Shown here: piece by piece, positions 39,486 through 48,759 of the stretch
Position numbering within the stretch: the first letter of the stretch is position 1
Layout of the letters: each line of letters begins with the position of its first letter
DNA from: Avoscillospira sp045652125
GTDB taxonomy: Bacteria; Bacillota; Clostridia; Oscillospirales; Oscillospiraceae
Assembly: GCA_045652125.1 (NCBI GenBank)
Contig: JAZRTT010000019.1
Location: 115,647-179,646, forward strand
Direction: 5' to 3'
DNA length: 64,000 nt
Position numbers and translations under genes: made by a program
The notes under the pieces: model-generated
Seen by the model: the letters and a program-made list of their open reading frames with translations, nothing else
What the model was told of the DNA's origin: nothing
The model's database searches: none

Positions 39486-42095
39486 TCATCCCGCCGCCAA
39501 AGGATCCGGCGGAGGTGTCATAGGAAGAAAATCCTCCTCATTTTCCGGTTCCGGGACAGGTTCCGGGGCAGGCTCCGGCTGGGGTATCGGTTTTGGTGCA
39601 GGCGGTGGTTCCGGCATAAATGTCAGAGGTTCCAACGCCTCAGCATCCACAAGTCTTGCCACAAGCCAAGCCGCGGCACCACGGGACAAGCTGTCCTTGG
39701 GGCCTGTATAGCCCTGCTCTTTTTGCTTCCGTATCACATCCGCCAGTGCCGATGTGACCCATTCTCCTTCACAGGCACGGCCCAGAATGATCTCTGCCTC
39801 TGTCTGCGTGATCGGATCGGTCGGACGGAATTTTTTGGAACGGGTGATCAGCCCTGCCTCAACAGCAGCCGTCAGAACATCGTAATACCAGATATCTGCA
39901 TCCACATCAACAAATACATGGCTTGTGTTGCTGCCGGCCAGCCCCCTGGCCCGGGTGACCATTGCCACAAAGTCTGCCCGACTGGCAGGCTGCATACCGT
40001 TGAATGCACCGGTGGATCCACCGCTGAGTGCGCCGTAAGTGGTCAACAGCTCCACGGCCTGCTCATACCATGTACCTGCTGTATCTGCATAGCTGGAAAC
40101 AGTCTCATGCTCCTGTCTGCCCGGAGACAAATTCAGTGAACGGAACGCAAAATTATAATAATCAGAAGCCAATACAGCGGCAGAAACCGAGAACTGATCC
40201 ACAGCATACTGCAAAAGCCGCTCCTCCAGCTCCGGGTCTTTCTCGACAAACCATGTAAATTCAGCATCGGCTGCATCATAAACTGCTTCCGCAGTCAGAA
40301 AGCTGCCGTCTTTCAGCAGAGCCATATGGGTTGCATCGGAAAGAACATCCTTTCCCGTAAGCAAGCGAGAATCGTAAGAAAATCCCAACAGGTTCAACAC
40401 CGTGGGGAGGATATCCATGGTGCAGCAGTAGTCCTCCGATACAATCGGCTCTTCCATCCCACCGGTCCAGCAAAGAAAGCTGTTCCGATACTGCCAGAAC
40501 GGTTGATTTACCGCATCTTCCCCCGCCAATTCTTCATAAGCTTCTTCCGGCAAGCCATAGGGCAAATGATCTCCCGTGAGAACCACCAATGTCCGCTCTG
40601 CCAGACCGGTTTCTTCCAATCGCAGCAGCAGACTTTCCATTGCCTGCTCCAGTTCCAGTTGGCAGGCAATGTAGGCCTTGACCGTCTCGGAATACGGAAG
40701 CTGCTCCACCAACGCCTGGTTTTTGATTGCCATATCGTTGGTCTCAAAGTCATAGTCAGCATGGCCGGAATATGTCATGTAGTAAGCGTGGAACGGCTCT
40801 TTGGTCAGGTAATCGTCCATGGTCTCCTGAATCATTTCCAGGTCGGATGCCGGGGTTGCCGGTTCTATATCCAAGCCAAAGCCCACAGCCCGAAAATCAT
40901 AGCCCATATTGGAATGGGTATTGACCCGATTGTAGAATGTACCCACATTATTGTGATAGGCCAGGGATGTCATACCGTTTTGAGCACAGATATTGCCAAA
41001 GGCATAGGGCAGATAGTTCTCTGTAGATACGGCGAAGCTCATACGGCTCAGATCCGGCATAAGACCCATGCACAGGCTGTACTCCCCGTTGGTGGTCAGA
41101 TTGGGAAAGCTGTTGTAAAAGTTAGAAAAGACGATTCCCTCACGGGACATCCGATAGAGGGTAGGTGTCAGCTCCGGATCAATGACATAATTGGAAAAGC
41201 CCTCAGCACAGACGACAATCAAATTATATCCTTCAAAAAGGCCGGTATATGCGTTCTTTTTTGTCGGAGGCAGGGCGGAAAAATAACCGTTCAGGGCTTG
41301 CAGGGAGGGATCTTCGGTCATGGTGCTCAATATTTCAAAATCCAGCTCCGGAAGCATATTCCATTCCTCCGGATAAGCTACCGCTGCCGCCTGAGTGAAT
41401 TCACCGCTAAATACAGGGACGATCCCCTTGCCCTGGCGGGCCATATCCAGAGCCTCGGCAGTAAGAATCCCAAAATGCTCCGCCCAACGGTCAATGGTCG
41501 TGGAAGGGTTACGAAACAGCGTTCCCGATTCATTGGGGTCATCACCGGAATGGGGAAGCAGCATGAACGTGCCAACAAAAATGTACAGGGCAGAAACAGA
41601 AAGAGCAACCAAAAACTTCCAATGAAAACCGTTTCTGGGGAAAACACCTTTGTATCGCAGAATGTAAAATACAACCAGCGGAGCAAAGATCAGGACAAGC
41701 TGGGGCAGACGCCGCCACATGGCGTTGACAACAACCGAAAAAAAGCCTGTGATAGCCTCCCCGCCCATAGACACAAAGGCCAGAGAAAGCAGAGATCCAA
41801 ATATTTCATAATAAATCAATTGAACAGCATAAATGATGGCCAGCAAAGGCGGAAACACCCACCCACAGATACGGCCCGCCCACCCCGGCAGGCAAACCAA
41901 TGCTGTAAGGACCGCCCCAAAGGACAAGGTGAACCCCAAACCGGGCAAAAAACGGACGATTCCCGTAAATGCCGTAAATCGAAGATTCAGTTCCCAAAGA
42001 AGCAATACTGCAAACCAGTAACAAGGAGCCAAGGACCATCGTTTCAAAGAAGGCAACCTCCCAAATGGAGTAAATTTCGACATACTTGGACACAA
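39486..42095 (-). CDS. Membrane-bound LTA-synthase-like sulfatase with C-terminal SLH-like repeats
   Basis: This is an 869-residue protein. Five hydrophobic segments (residues about 22-180) precede an extracellular sulfatase-fold catalytic domain (about 280-560) resembling LtaS/phosphoglycerol transferases: LIVVCAEGFSNY, the putative nucleophile Thr region PNLTTNGEYSLCMG, and the metal motif VVLTGDHLPYG. C-terminal SLH-like repeats (about 700-830; SRADFVAMVTRARGL, DVDADIWYYDVLTAAVEAGLI) and a Pro/Glu-rich tail (about 835-869) follow. It probably transfers phosphoglycerol or phosphoethanolamine to surface polymers. TTG 42095 has AGGA upstream; ATG 42083 is an alternative start. Confidence 0.8.
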   Translation of the reverse strand: MCPSMSKFTPFGRLPSLKRWSLAPCYWFAVLLLWELNLRFTAFTGIVRFLPGLGFTLSFGAVLTALVCLPGWAGRICGWVFPPLLAIIYAVQLIYYEIFGSLLSLAFVSMGGEAITGFFSVVVNAMWRRLPQLVLIFAPLVVFYILRYKGVFPRNGFHWKFLVALSVSALYIFVGTFMLLPHSGDDPNESGTLFRNPSTTIDRWAEHFGILTAEALDMARQGKGIVPVFSGEFTQAAAVAYPEEWNMLPELDFEILSTMTEDPSLQALNGYFSALPPTKKNAYTGLFEGYNLIVVCAEGFSNYVIDPELTPTLYRMSREGIVFSNFYNSFPNLTTNGEYSLCMGLMPDLSRMSFAVSTENYLPYAFGNICAQNGMTSLAYHNNVGTFYNRVNTHSNMGYDFRAVGFGLDIEPATPASDLEMIQETMDDYLTKEPFHAYYMTYSGHADYDFETNDMAIKNQALVEQLPYSETVKAYIACQLELEQAMESLLLRLEETGLAERTLVVLTGDHLPYGLPEEAYEELAGEDAVNQPFWQYRNSFLCWTGGMEEPIVSEDYCCTMDILPTVLNLLGFSYDSRLLTGKDVLSDATHMALLKDGSFLTAEAVYDAADAEFTWFVEKDPELEERLLQYAVDQFSVSAAVLASDYYNFAFRSLNLSPGRQEHETVSSYADTAGTWYEQAVELLTTYGALSGGSTGAFNGMQPASRADFVAMVTRARGLAGSNTSHVFVDVDADIWYYDVLTAAVEAGLITRSKKFRPTDPITQTEAEIILGRACEGEWVTSALADVIRKQKEQGYTGPKDSLSRGAAAWLVARLVDAEALEPLTFMPEPPPAPKPIPQPEPAPEPVPEPENEEDFLPMTPPPDPLAAG

Positions 42096-42148
42096 TATCT
42101 TGTTATCCTACACTATCATACCAGTTTTTCAGAAAAAAACAAGATGAA

Positions 42149-42184
42149 AAAATAAGGTATTCGATTTCTCGAATACCTTATTTT
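42149..42184 (-). terminator. Terminator at the end of the E1/E2/E3 operon
   Basis: A perfect 16-bp stem (42149-42164 with 42169-42184) directly follows the HAD gene stop. A/T runs on both sides make it usable in both directions. Confidence 0.9.
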
Positions 42185-42847
42185 TCAAAATTCCATTTTC
42201 TTTTGCAGCTGGACAAAACTGTCGCACAGGAAGTCTGCACCGGCGGCCAGAAGCTGGTCCGCATCCCGGTAGCCCCAAGTGACACCGGCTGCTACAAAAC
42301 CCATCTTCGATGCAAATTCCATGTCCGTTTCGCCATCGCCAACATACATGATTTCTTCCGGCTTCAAGCCCAGAGTCTCACAGGCAAGCACACCTGCCTC
42401 CAGAGAAGGCTTCAGGGGACGCTGCCAGTTATTGCCCCAGACAAATTCCCAGTTATACTCTGAAAAATAGTGGTTAATGATCTTCTGGCTGGTTGTCTCC
42501 GTTTTATTGGAGATAATGGCAATTTTCTTGCCTTTTTCCACCAGAAAATCCAAAAACCTTTTTACGCCGGGGAAATAATCCGTAAGAACGCAGCAGTTTT
42601 CCGGATAATAGCCTTGATAAAAGCGGTTGATTTCATCAACTTTCTCATCCGGTGTTCCTTCCGGCAGGGCGGAACGGAGCAAATTCTTAATGCCATGACC
42701 GACCTTGGCACGATACATCTCAATGGGATACTCCGGATAACCGAATTGGCACAGGGCGAGATTCGCACCTGTGCCAATGTCGGCTATGGTATCCAAAAGA
42801 GTGCCATCCAGGTCAAAGACCACGGCTTTGATCTTTTGGAAATCCAT
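42185..42847 (-). CDS. HAD family phosphatase (phosphoglycolate-phosphatase-like)
   Basis: This 220-residue phosphatase has the HAD nucleophile motif VFDLDGTLLDT (residues about 10-20), motif II IISNKT, the Lys in RPLKPSLEAG and motif IV MYVGDGETDMEFA. The cap is of Gph/PGP type. It starts 6 bases after the E1 gene and ends the operon, so it likely dephosphorylates an intermediate of that pathway rather than acting only in housekeeping. Confidence 0.85.
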   Translation of the reverse strand: MDFQKIKAVVFDLDGTLLDTIADIGTGANLALCQFGYPEYPIEMYRAKVGHGIKNLLRSALPEGTPDEKVDEINRFYQGYYPENCCVLTDYFPGVKRFLDFLVEKGKKIAIISNKTETTSQKIINHYFSEYNWEFVWGNNWQRPLKPSLEAGVLACETLGLKPEEIMYVGDGETDMEFASKMGFVAAGVTWGYRDADQLLAAGADFLCDSFVQLQKKMEF

Positions 42848-42853
42848 CAGAAA

Positions 42854-45328
42854 TTACACGCCAGCCTTAGCGGTACGGATAATCTCAGCCTCGGAGGCAG
42901 TGTACTTGGTCACATGGCCTTCCAGAGGAACGATACGGGCGGAGACGGCGTCGACGATCCAGGAAGCCTGGGGGAAGAAGTACTCGTCGAACTCGAAGGG
43001 AGGCGTGATCCAGTTCTTGGCGCCCACCACAACGGGAGGAGCATCCAGATAGTCGAAGCACAGGGTGGTGATGTTCTGAGCAATGTCGTTGAGGAAGCTG
43101 CCGCGGGCGCAGGCATCGGATGCCAGCAGAACACGGCCGGTCTTCTTGACAGACTCGATGATCTCGGTGTAATCCAGAGGAACCAGAGAAGGCAGGTTGA
43201 TCAGATCAGCCTCCATGCCGTACTTCTCGGACAGTTCCTTGCAAGCGTCCACTGCGCGGTACAGGGTAGCACCGATGGTCAGGATGGTGAGATCCTTACC
43301 GTCGCGAACCTTGTTGACAGCGCCGGGGGCCCATTCATATTCCTCAGCAGGCACGCCTTCCTTGCGGAATTCCTCGCCCTTGTCGTAAATTCTCTGGGAC
43401 TCCAGAATGATGCAGGGATCGGTACCATTCAGAGCAGCCTGCATGATACCCTTTGCCTCGTAGGGAGTAGCGGGGAAATAGACCTTCAGGCCGGGGATAT
43501 GAGCAACCAGAGCGGCCCAGTCCTGAGAGTGCTGAGCACCGTACTTGGCGCCGACGGACATACGCAGGATCATGGGCATCTTCAGGATGCCGGCGGACAT
43601 GGACTGCCACTTGGACATCTGGTTAAAGACTTCGTCACCTGCACGGCCCAGGAAGTCCATATACATCAGCTCCACCACAGCACGGCCGCCGCACATGCAG
43701 TAACCGACAGCAGTACCGACGATAGCGGCTTCGGAAATGGGAGAGTTGAACAGACGGCTGTAAGGAATGACATCGGTCAGGCCGCGGTAAACAGCAAATG
43801 CACCGCCCCAGTCACGGACATCTTCACCGTAGGAAACCAGCGTGGGATCCTCGTAGTACTTGTTGAACAGAGGCTCAAAGATCGCATCACGGATGTTGTA
43901 CAGCTTCATCTTGGAAACTGCCTTGCCGTTTGCATCGAATGCGAAACGCTCCTTCTTCTCCAGATCGGTGTAACGCTTGCAGTCTTCCTTGGGGCCGGTA
44001 GTACGGGCAGCAACACCGGGTTCCATGGAGCGGACAGTCTCGTTGGAGAACATGAGCTTTTCCACGTAGTCGGGCTGAGCGTCGAAATCCACATAGGGGC
44101 TGATCTCCACATCGGAGGCGGCCTTGCAGATCATGGTCATACGGTCGGAAGTTTCCTTCAGGATCTCTTCGAACTTGCTGTCGGGAGCGACACCGGCATC
44201 CACCAAAGCCTTGCGGTAGGTGATGATAGGATCGTACTCACGCCATGCCTCGATCTCTTCCTTGGTACGGTAGGCGTTCTGGTCGGAAGTGGAGTGACCC
44301 AGCAAACGGTAGGTAACAACGTCCAGCAGAACGGGGCCTTCGCCCTTTTCCAGAATTTCCTTCTTCCGGCGATAAGCGTCGATGACAGCCAGAGGATTCC
44401 AACCGTCCACACGCTCGGCGTGCATCTGAGAAGGAGTCACACCGGCACCCAGACGGGCCAGCATATCGTAAGCCATGGTCTCGCCACGGGTCTGACCGCC
44501 CATGCCGTAGGAGTTATTGAACACGTTGAAAACAACAGGCAGACCGCCCTTGCGGCCTTCTTCCCACAGGGTCTTGTACTGATCCATTGCAGAGAAGTTG
44601 AAGGCTTCCCAAACAGGGCCGCAGCCCAGAGAGGCGTCGCCGATGTTGCAGACGACCATGCCCTTCTTGTCGTTGTTCTTCTTGTACAGAGCTGCACCGG
44701 CAGCAATGGTGGCGGAGCCGCCGACCAGAGCGTTGTTGGGGTACACGCCAAAGGGCAAGAAGAACGCATGCATGGAACCGCCCATGCCGTGATGGAAGCC
44801 GTTCTCACGGGCAAAGATCTCAGCCAATGCACCGTAGAGGATAAAGCGGATCGCCAGCTCCTTCACATTGTCGGTTTTGCCGAACTTCTCAACCGCACGC
44901 AGAGTTTTGCCGCCCAGGAAGTTTTCCATAACATCCATCAGCTCGGCATCGGACATCTTCTCGATACAGCTCAGGGACTTGGCAAGAATCTCGGAGTGGG
45001 AACGGTGAGAACCGAAAATGATATCGTCCTTGTCCATCAGATAAGCTTCGCCAACACAGGAAGCCTCCTGACCCAGAGACAGGTGGGCAGGACCGGGATA
45101 GGTAGTGTCAATGCCGTTGTAGCTGGCCTGAGTCTTGATCAGGTTCAGCATATGCTCGAACTCACGAAGAATGGTAATGTCGCGATAGATGCGGATCAGG
45201 TCTGCATCGGAATAGTTCTTGCGCTCTTCCTTGATGGTCTTGTTGTAAGCGCAAACGGGAATGTCTTCAAAGTGGATGGCTCCGGAAGCACGGGTTGCTA
45301 CGGGATCCACATACAGGGACTTGGGCAT
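42854..45328 (-). CDS. Fused E1 (alpha+beta) of a 2-oxo acid / acyloin dehydrogenase complex
   Basis: This 824-residue thiamine-diphosphate enzyme carries both E1 parts in one chain. The alpha half (residues about 30-410) has GFHHGMGGSMHAFF, the ThDP motif start GDASLGCGPVWEAF and FNNSYGMGGQTRGET, then LLGHSTSDQNAYRTKEE. The beta half (about 490-824) has SYGEDVRDWGGAFAVYRGL, SPISEAAIVGTAVGYCMCGGRAVVELMYMDF and GAKYGAQHSQDW. It decarboxylates or cleaves a substrate and passes the acyl group to the lipoyl arms of E2. Substrate class (pyruvate, branched-chain, acetoin or other) cannot be told from the motifs alone. Confidence 0.87.
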   Translation of the reverse strand: MPKSLYVDPVATRASGAIHFEDIPVCAYNKTIKEERKNYSDADLIRIYRDITILREFEHMLNLIKTQASYNGIDTTYPGPAHLSLGQEASCVGEAYLMDKDDIIFGSHRSHSEILAKSLSCIEKMSDAELMDVMENFLGGKTLRAVEKFGKTDNVKELAIRFILYGALAEIFARENGFHHGMGGSMHAFFLPFGVYPNNALVGGSATIAAGAALYKKNNDKKGMVVCNIGDASLGCGPVWEAFNFSAMDQYKTLWEEGRKGGLPVVFNVFNNSYGMGGQTRGETMAYDMLARLGAGVTPSQMHAERVDGWNPLAVIDAYRRKKEILEKGEGPVLLDVVTYRLLGHSTSDQNAYRTKEEIEAWREYDPIITYRKALVDAGVAPDSKFEEILKETSDRMTMICKAASDVEISPYVDFDAQPDYVEKLMFSNETVRSMEPGVAARTTGPKEDCKRYTDLEKKERFAFDANGKAVSKMKLYNIRDAIFEPLFNKYYEDPTLVSYGEDVRDWGGAFAVYRGLTDVIPYSRLFNSPISEAAIVGTAVGYCMCGGRAVVELMYMDFLGRAGDEVFNQMSKWQSMSAGILKMPMILRMSVGAKYGAQHSQDWAALVAHIPGLKVYFPATPYEAKGIMQAALNGTDPCIILESQRIYDKGEEFRKEGVPAEEYEWAPGAVNKVRDGKDLTILTIGATLYRAVDACKELSEKYGMEADLINLPSLVPLDYTEIIESVKKTGRVLLASDACARGSFLNDIAQNITTLCFDYLDAPPVVVGAKNWITPPFEFDEYFFPQASWIVDAVSARIVPLEGHVTKYTASEAEIIRTAKAGV

Positions 45329-45360
45329 AGTATAACTTCCTTTCTGTTTTTTGAATTGAA

Positions 45361-46728
45361 TTAAATCATAAAGAGGCCCTCGCGAATGACCTCACAGACA
45401 GACGGATGAGGGAACACCAGCTTCTTCAACTGGCTCAGCGGCAGCTCGGTTTCCAGCATGAGAGCAGCGCCATAGATGATTTCGGAAGCATAGCTGCCGA
45501 TCATCTGAACACCGATCAGGCAATTGCGATCCAGATCATAGACCAGCTTGCAGAAGCCGTCACCACGCATATTCTCAGCCACATAACGGCCTGATGCCAT
45601 CATGGGGGCTTTGACGACCTTGACCCGGAGCCCTTTCTTCTCGGCGGACTCTTTGGTTTCGCCGACTGCAGCCACCTCAGGTGTGGTATAGATCACAGAG
45701 GGAATGGCCTCATAGCGCATCTCGTCCTTGATGCCCAGCATATGATTGACCGCAACCTCTGCTTCCCGATAGGCCGTATGGGCCAGCATCAGCTTGCCGT
45801 TGCAGTCACCTACCGCGTAGACACCGGCCACATTGGTGCACATATGACGATCGGTGACAACTGCACCGCGCTCCGTCTGCACACCCAGCGCTTCCAAGTT
45901 CAGGCCCTGCACATTGGCACGGCGACCGGCAGACAGAAGCACTTTATCGCAGGCGATGGTGTGCTTGCCATCGGCATCCTCATAGGTGACGGAGTCCTTG
46001 CCCACTTCCAGAACCTTGGCAGAGAGCTTAAATTCCATACCTTCCTTCTGGTAGGTTTTCATGAGGCTGTCACAGATCTCCTGATCCGTAGGACCGGCGA
46101 TCTTGGGCATCATTTCCACCACGATGACCTTAACGCCCACCGTAGCGAAGTAGCAGGCCATTTCCAAACCGATGACACCGCCGCCCATACACACGATGGT
46201 CTTGGGCAGTTCCTTCAGATCAAGGATCTCACGATTGGTAGCCACAAAACCTGCTTCCAGGCCTTCCTTCAGACCGGGAATGGGAGGCACAGCAGCCACA
46301 GAACCGGTAGCAATGACCAAACGATCACAGGTCAGCAGCTCATCTCCGGCATAGACCTCGAAGCCGTTTGCCGTGCGGCCTTTCACCTTGGCTTCCGCCA
46401 TATAGACCTTGATTCCGTGAGACTTCATGGTAGCACTGACACCGGAAACCAGAGTCTTGACCACCTTATCCTTCCGCTCCACCACTTGTGCGTGGTCAAA
46501 ACGGACATCATTGGTAAACACACCGTAATCGGCACCATGCTTGGCAGAAGAATACTGCTTTGCACAGTACAAAAGGCTCTTGGTGGGCACGCAGCCTTCA
46601 TTCAGGCAGGTGCCGCCCATCCAGCGCTTTTCAATGACTGCTGCTTTCAGGCCGCCCTGGGCGGCACGCTCGGCGCACAGATATCCGCCGGGACCGCCGC
46701 CAAGGACGATAACATCAAATTTTTCCAT
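45361..46728 (-). CDS. lpdA: Dihydrolipoyl dehydrogenase (E3)
   Basis: This 455-residue FAD enzyme reoxidises dihydrolipoamide with NAD+. It has FAD loop VIVLGGGPGGYLCAERA, redox disulfide Cys41/Cys46 in GGTCLNEGCVPTK, an NAD loop CMGGGVIGLEMACYFA and the terminal His-Glu region FPHPSVCEVIREG. It lies 10 bases after the E2 gene and 32 before E1. It is the E3 partner of this complex. Confidence 0.94.
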   Translation of the reverse strand: MEKFDVIVLGGGPGGYLCAERAAQGGLKAAVIEKRWMGGTCLNEGCVPTKSLLYCAKQYSSAKHGADYGVFTNDVRFDHAQVVERKDKVVKTLVSGVSATMKSHGIKVYMAEAKVKGRTANGFEVYAGDELLTCDRLVIATGSVAAVPPIPGLKEGLEAGFVATNREILDLKELPKTIVCMGGGVIGLEMACYFATVGVKVIVVEMMPKIAGPTDQEICDSLMKTYQKEGMEFKLSAKVLEVGKDSVTYEDADGKHTIACDKVLLSAGRRANVQGLNLEALGVQTERGAVVTDRHMCTNVAGVYAVGDCNGKLMLAHTAYREAEVAVNHMLGIKDEMRYEAIPSVIYTTPEVAAVGETKESAEKKGLRVKVVKAPMMASGRYVAENMRGDGFCKLVYDLDRNCLIGVQMIGSYASEIIYGAALMLETELPLSQLKKLVFPHPSVCEVIREGLFMI

Positions 46729-46738
46729 AATATACCTC

Positions 46739-48691
46739 TTACTTTGCCAGCAGAGTCAGGAAATTCTCCAGGTTCTTGCACAGTTCCTGCATAAACCGGG
46801 CAGCAGGTGCGCCGTCCACCACACGATGGTCAAAGGTCAGGGACAGACCCATTGCGGGATAGGTCTCGATCTGGCCGTTGCTGACACCCTTGATTTTGGT
46901 TTCAATATTGCAGACACCCAAAATACCGGTCTGGGGAGGATTGATAACAGGAGTAAAGGCCTCGCAGCCAAAGGAACCGATGTTGGACACGGTGAAGGTA
47001 CCGCCGCCCATCTTGTCAGGACCCAGCTTGCCGTCACGGGCATCGGCAGCCAATGCCTTGGCAGCCATGGACAGCTCCAGCAGGGACATCTTGTCGGCAC
47101 CGTGGATGACGGGAACCAGCAGACCCTTTTCCGTGTCGCAGGCAAAGCCCAGATTCACGGTCTTGAACTGGCGGACAACATTTTCTTCCAGCATGTTGGC
47201 ATTAAGATTGGGATGATTCAGAATGGTACGGGTGATGGCGAACATGACCATATCGTTGAGAGAGATCTTGGACATGGGGCCTTCCATACCCTTGAGCATC
47301 TTGCGATAGCTCTGAATCTGGGTAGCATCAAAGGAGAACTGAACAGACAGCTGAGCCATGGAGCTGAGGGACTTCATCATGGACTTGGCAGTTGCCTTGC
47401 GGACAGCGTTAAACTTCACATCCTCGTACTCAGCAGCGGCAGCAGCAGGTGCGGCAGCAGGTGCAGAAGCAGGTGCAGAAGCAGCGGCGGCGGGAGCTTC
47501 GGCAACAGCGGCCTTCTTCAGCTTGCCTTCTTCCATAAGCTTGCGGACATCGCGCTCGATGATACGGCCGTTGGGGCCGGTACCCTTGGCACCGCTCAGC
47601 TCCACATTGGCCTTGACAGCCAGAGCTCTGGCTCTGGGAGAGATGGGAGAACCATCGCAGGAGTCATCCACATCGGCAGCAGCAGGCGCAGCAGCAACAG
47701 CCACGACCTCGGGCATACCGCTGACGCCCTTCAGGCACTCGAACTCGTCACCGGCCTTGCCCACAGCGCAGACGTTGATGAGGCACTCGACTTCATCGCC
47801 TGTTTCGTAGAACTTGGCAAGCAATGTGCCGGCAGCGGTGGAAACGCACTCAAACTCGGCCTTATCGGTCTCGTAAGAGAACAGAACATCGCCGACAGCG
47901 ACCTGATCGCCCACGTTCTTGACCCATTCGCCCATGATGCAGCTTTCCACGGTGATGCCTTCCTTGGGCATGATGACGGGCTGTGCAATGGGGCCTGCGG
48001 CAACAGCAGCTGCAGGTGCAGCAGCGGCGGCAGCAGGTGCTTCGGCAGAAGCCTCAGCAGCAGCGGGAGTACCGCCGATGCCCTTCAGGCATTCGAAGTC
48101 CTGACCGGGGTTGCCCACAGCGCAGACATTGATGAGGCAAGGCACTTCGTCGCCTTCCTCGTAGAACTTGGCCAGCAATGTGCCGGCGGCAGTGGAGGTG
48201 CACTCGAACTCGGCCTTATCGGTCTCGTAGGAGAACAGCACATCGCCTACATTGACACTGTCGCCAACATTAACTTTCCACTCACCCATAATGCAGCTTT
48301 CCACGGTGATGCCTTCCTTGGGCATGATCACGCCCTGAGCGGCATTGGCAGAAACAGCAGGTGCAGCGGCAGCAGGTGCTGCGGCTGCGGGAGCTTCGGC
48401 TGCGGCAGGAGTCTCGGAACCGCCCACGCCTTTCAAAGCAGAAACATCTTCACCAGGGTTGCCCACAGCGCAGACATTGATCAGAACAGGAACTTCGTCG
48501 CCATCTTCATAAAACTTTTCCAGCAAGGTACCGGCTGCTGTGGATACACACTCAAACTCGGCCTTGTCAGTCTCATAGGTAAACAGAACGTCACCAACAT
48601 TGACGCTGTCGCCAACATTGACCTTCCACTCGCCGATGATACAGGATTCAACGGTGATGCCTTCCTTCGGCATCAGAACACCTTGTGCCAT
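46739..48691 (-). CDS. Dihydrolipoamide acyltransferase (E2) with three lipoyl domains
   Basis: This 650-residue core enzyme has three near-identical lipoyl domains, with the lipoylated Lys in YETDKAEFE at residues 43, 159 and 278. Each is followed by an unusual hydrophobic extension (DEVPxLINVCAVGNPG), and they are separated by Ala/Pro linkers. Then come the E3/E1-binding domain (SPRARALAVKANV, about 345) and the catalytic domain ending in TFDHRVVDGAP, the HxxxDG acyltransferase motif. The three repeats and Ala-rich linkers may invite recombination. It is the second gene of the operon, after the SorE-like gene. Confidence 0.92.
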   Translation of the reverse strand: MAQGVLMPKEGITVESCIIGEWKVNVGDSVNVGDVLFTYETDKAEFECVSTAAGTLLEKFYEDGDEVPVLINVCAVGNPGEDVSALKGVGGSETPAAAEAPAAAAPAAAAPAVSANAAQGVIMPKEGITVESCIMGEWKVNVGDSVNVGDVLFSYETDKAEFECTSTAAGTLLAKFYEEGDEVPCLINVCAVGNPGQDFECLKGIGGTPAAAEASAEAPAAAAAAPAAAVAAGPIAQPVIMPKEGITVESCIMGEWVKNVGDQVAVGDVLFSYETDKAEFECVSTAAGTLLAKFYETGDEVECLINVCAVGKAGDEFECLKGVSGMPEVVAVAAAPAAADVDDSCDGSPISPRARALAVKANVELSGAKGTGPNGRIIERDVRKLMEEGKLKKAAVAEAPAAAASAPASAPAAAPAAAAAEYEDVKFNAVRKATAKSMMKSLSSMAQLSVQFSFDATQIQSYRKMLKGMEGPMSKISLNDMVMFAITRTILNHPNLNANMLEENVVRQFKTVNLGFACDTEKGLLVPVIHGADKMSLLELSMAAKALAADARDGKLGPDKMGGGTFTVSNIGSFGCEAFTPVINPPQTGILGVCNIETKIKGVSNGQIETYPAMGLSLTFDHRVVDGAPAARFMQELCKNLENFLTLLAK

Positions 48692-48759
48692 AGTTGATTC
48701 ACTCCTTGTTTATTCTTGAATACCCAAAGGAACACAGCTCCCTCGGGCGGATCCATAAC

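Noticed and set aside
42470..45364. A 964-codon open frame on the plus strand opposite the E1 gene
   Set aside because: It is the antisense of a strongly conserved E1 protein, has no ribosome site and no family resemblance; long antisense frames arise from the codon bias of the real gene.
46541..48697. A 718-codon plus-strand frame opposite the E2 gene
   Set aside because: The repeated Ala/Glu-rich lipoyl domains on the minus strand produce it. The Ser/Gly-rich product is not protein-like.
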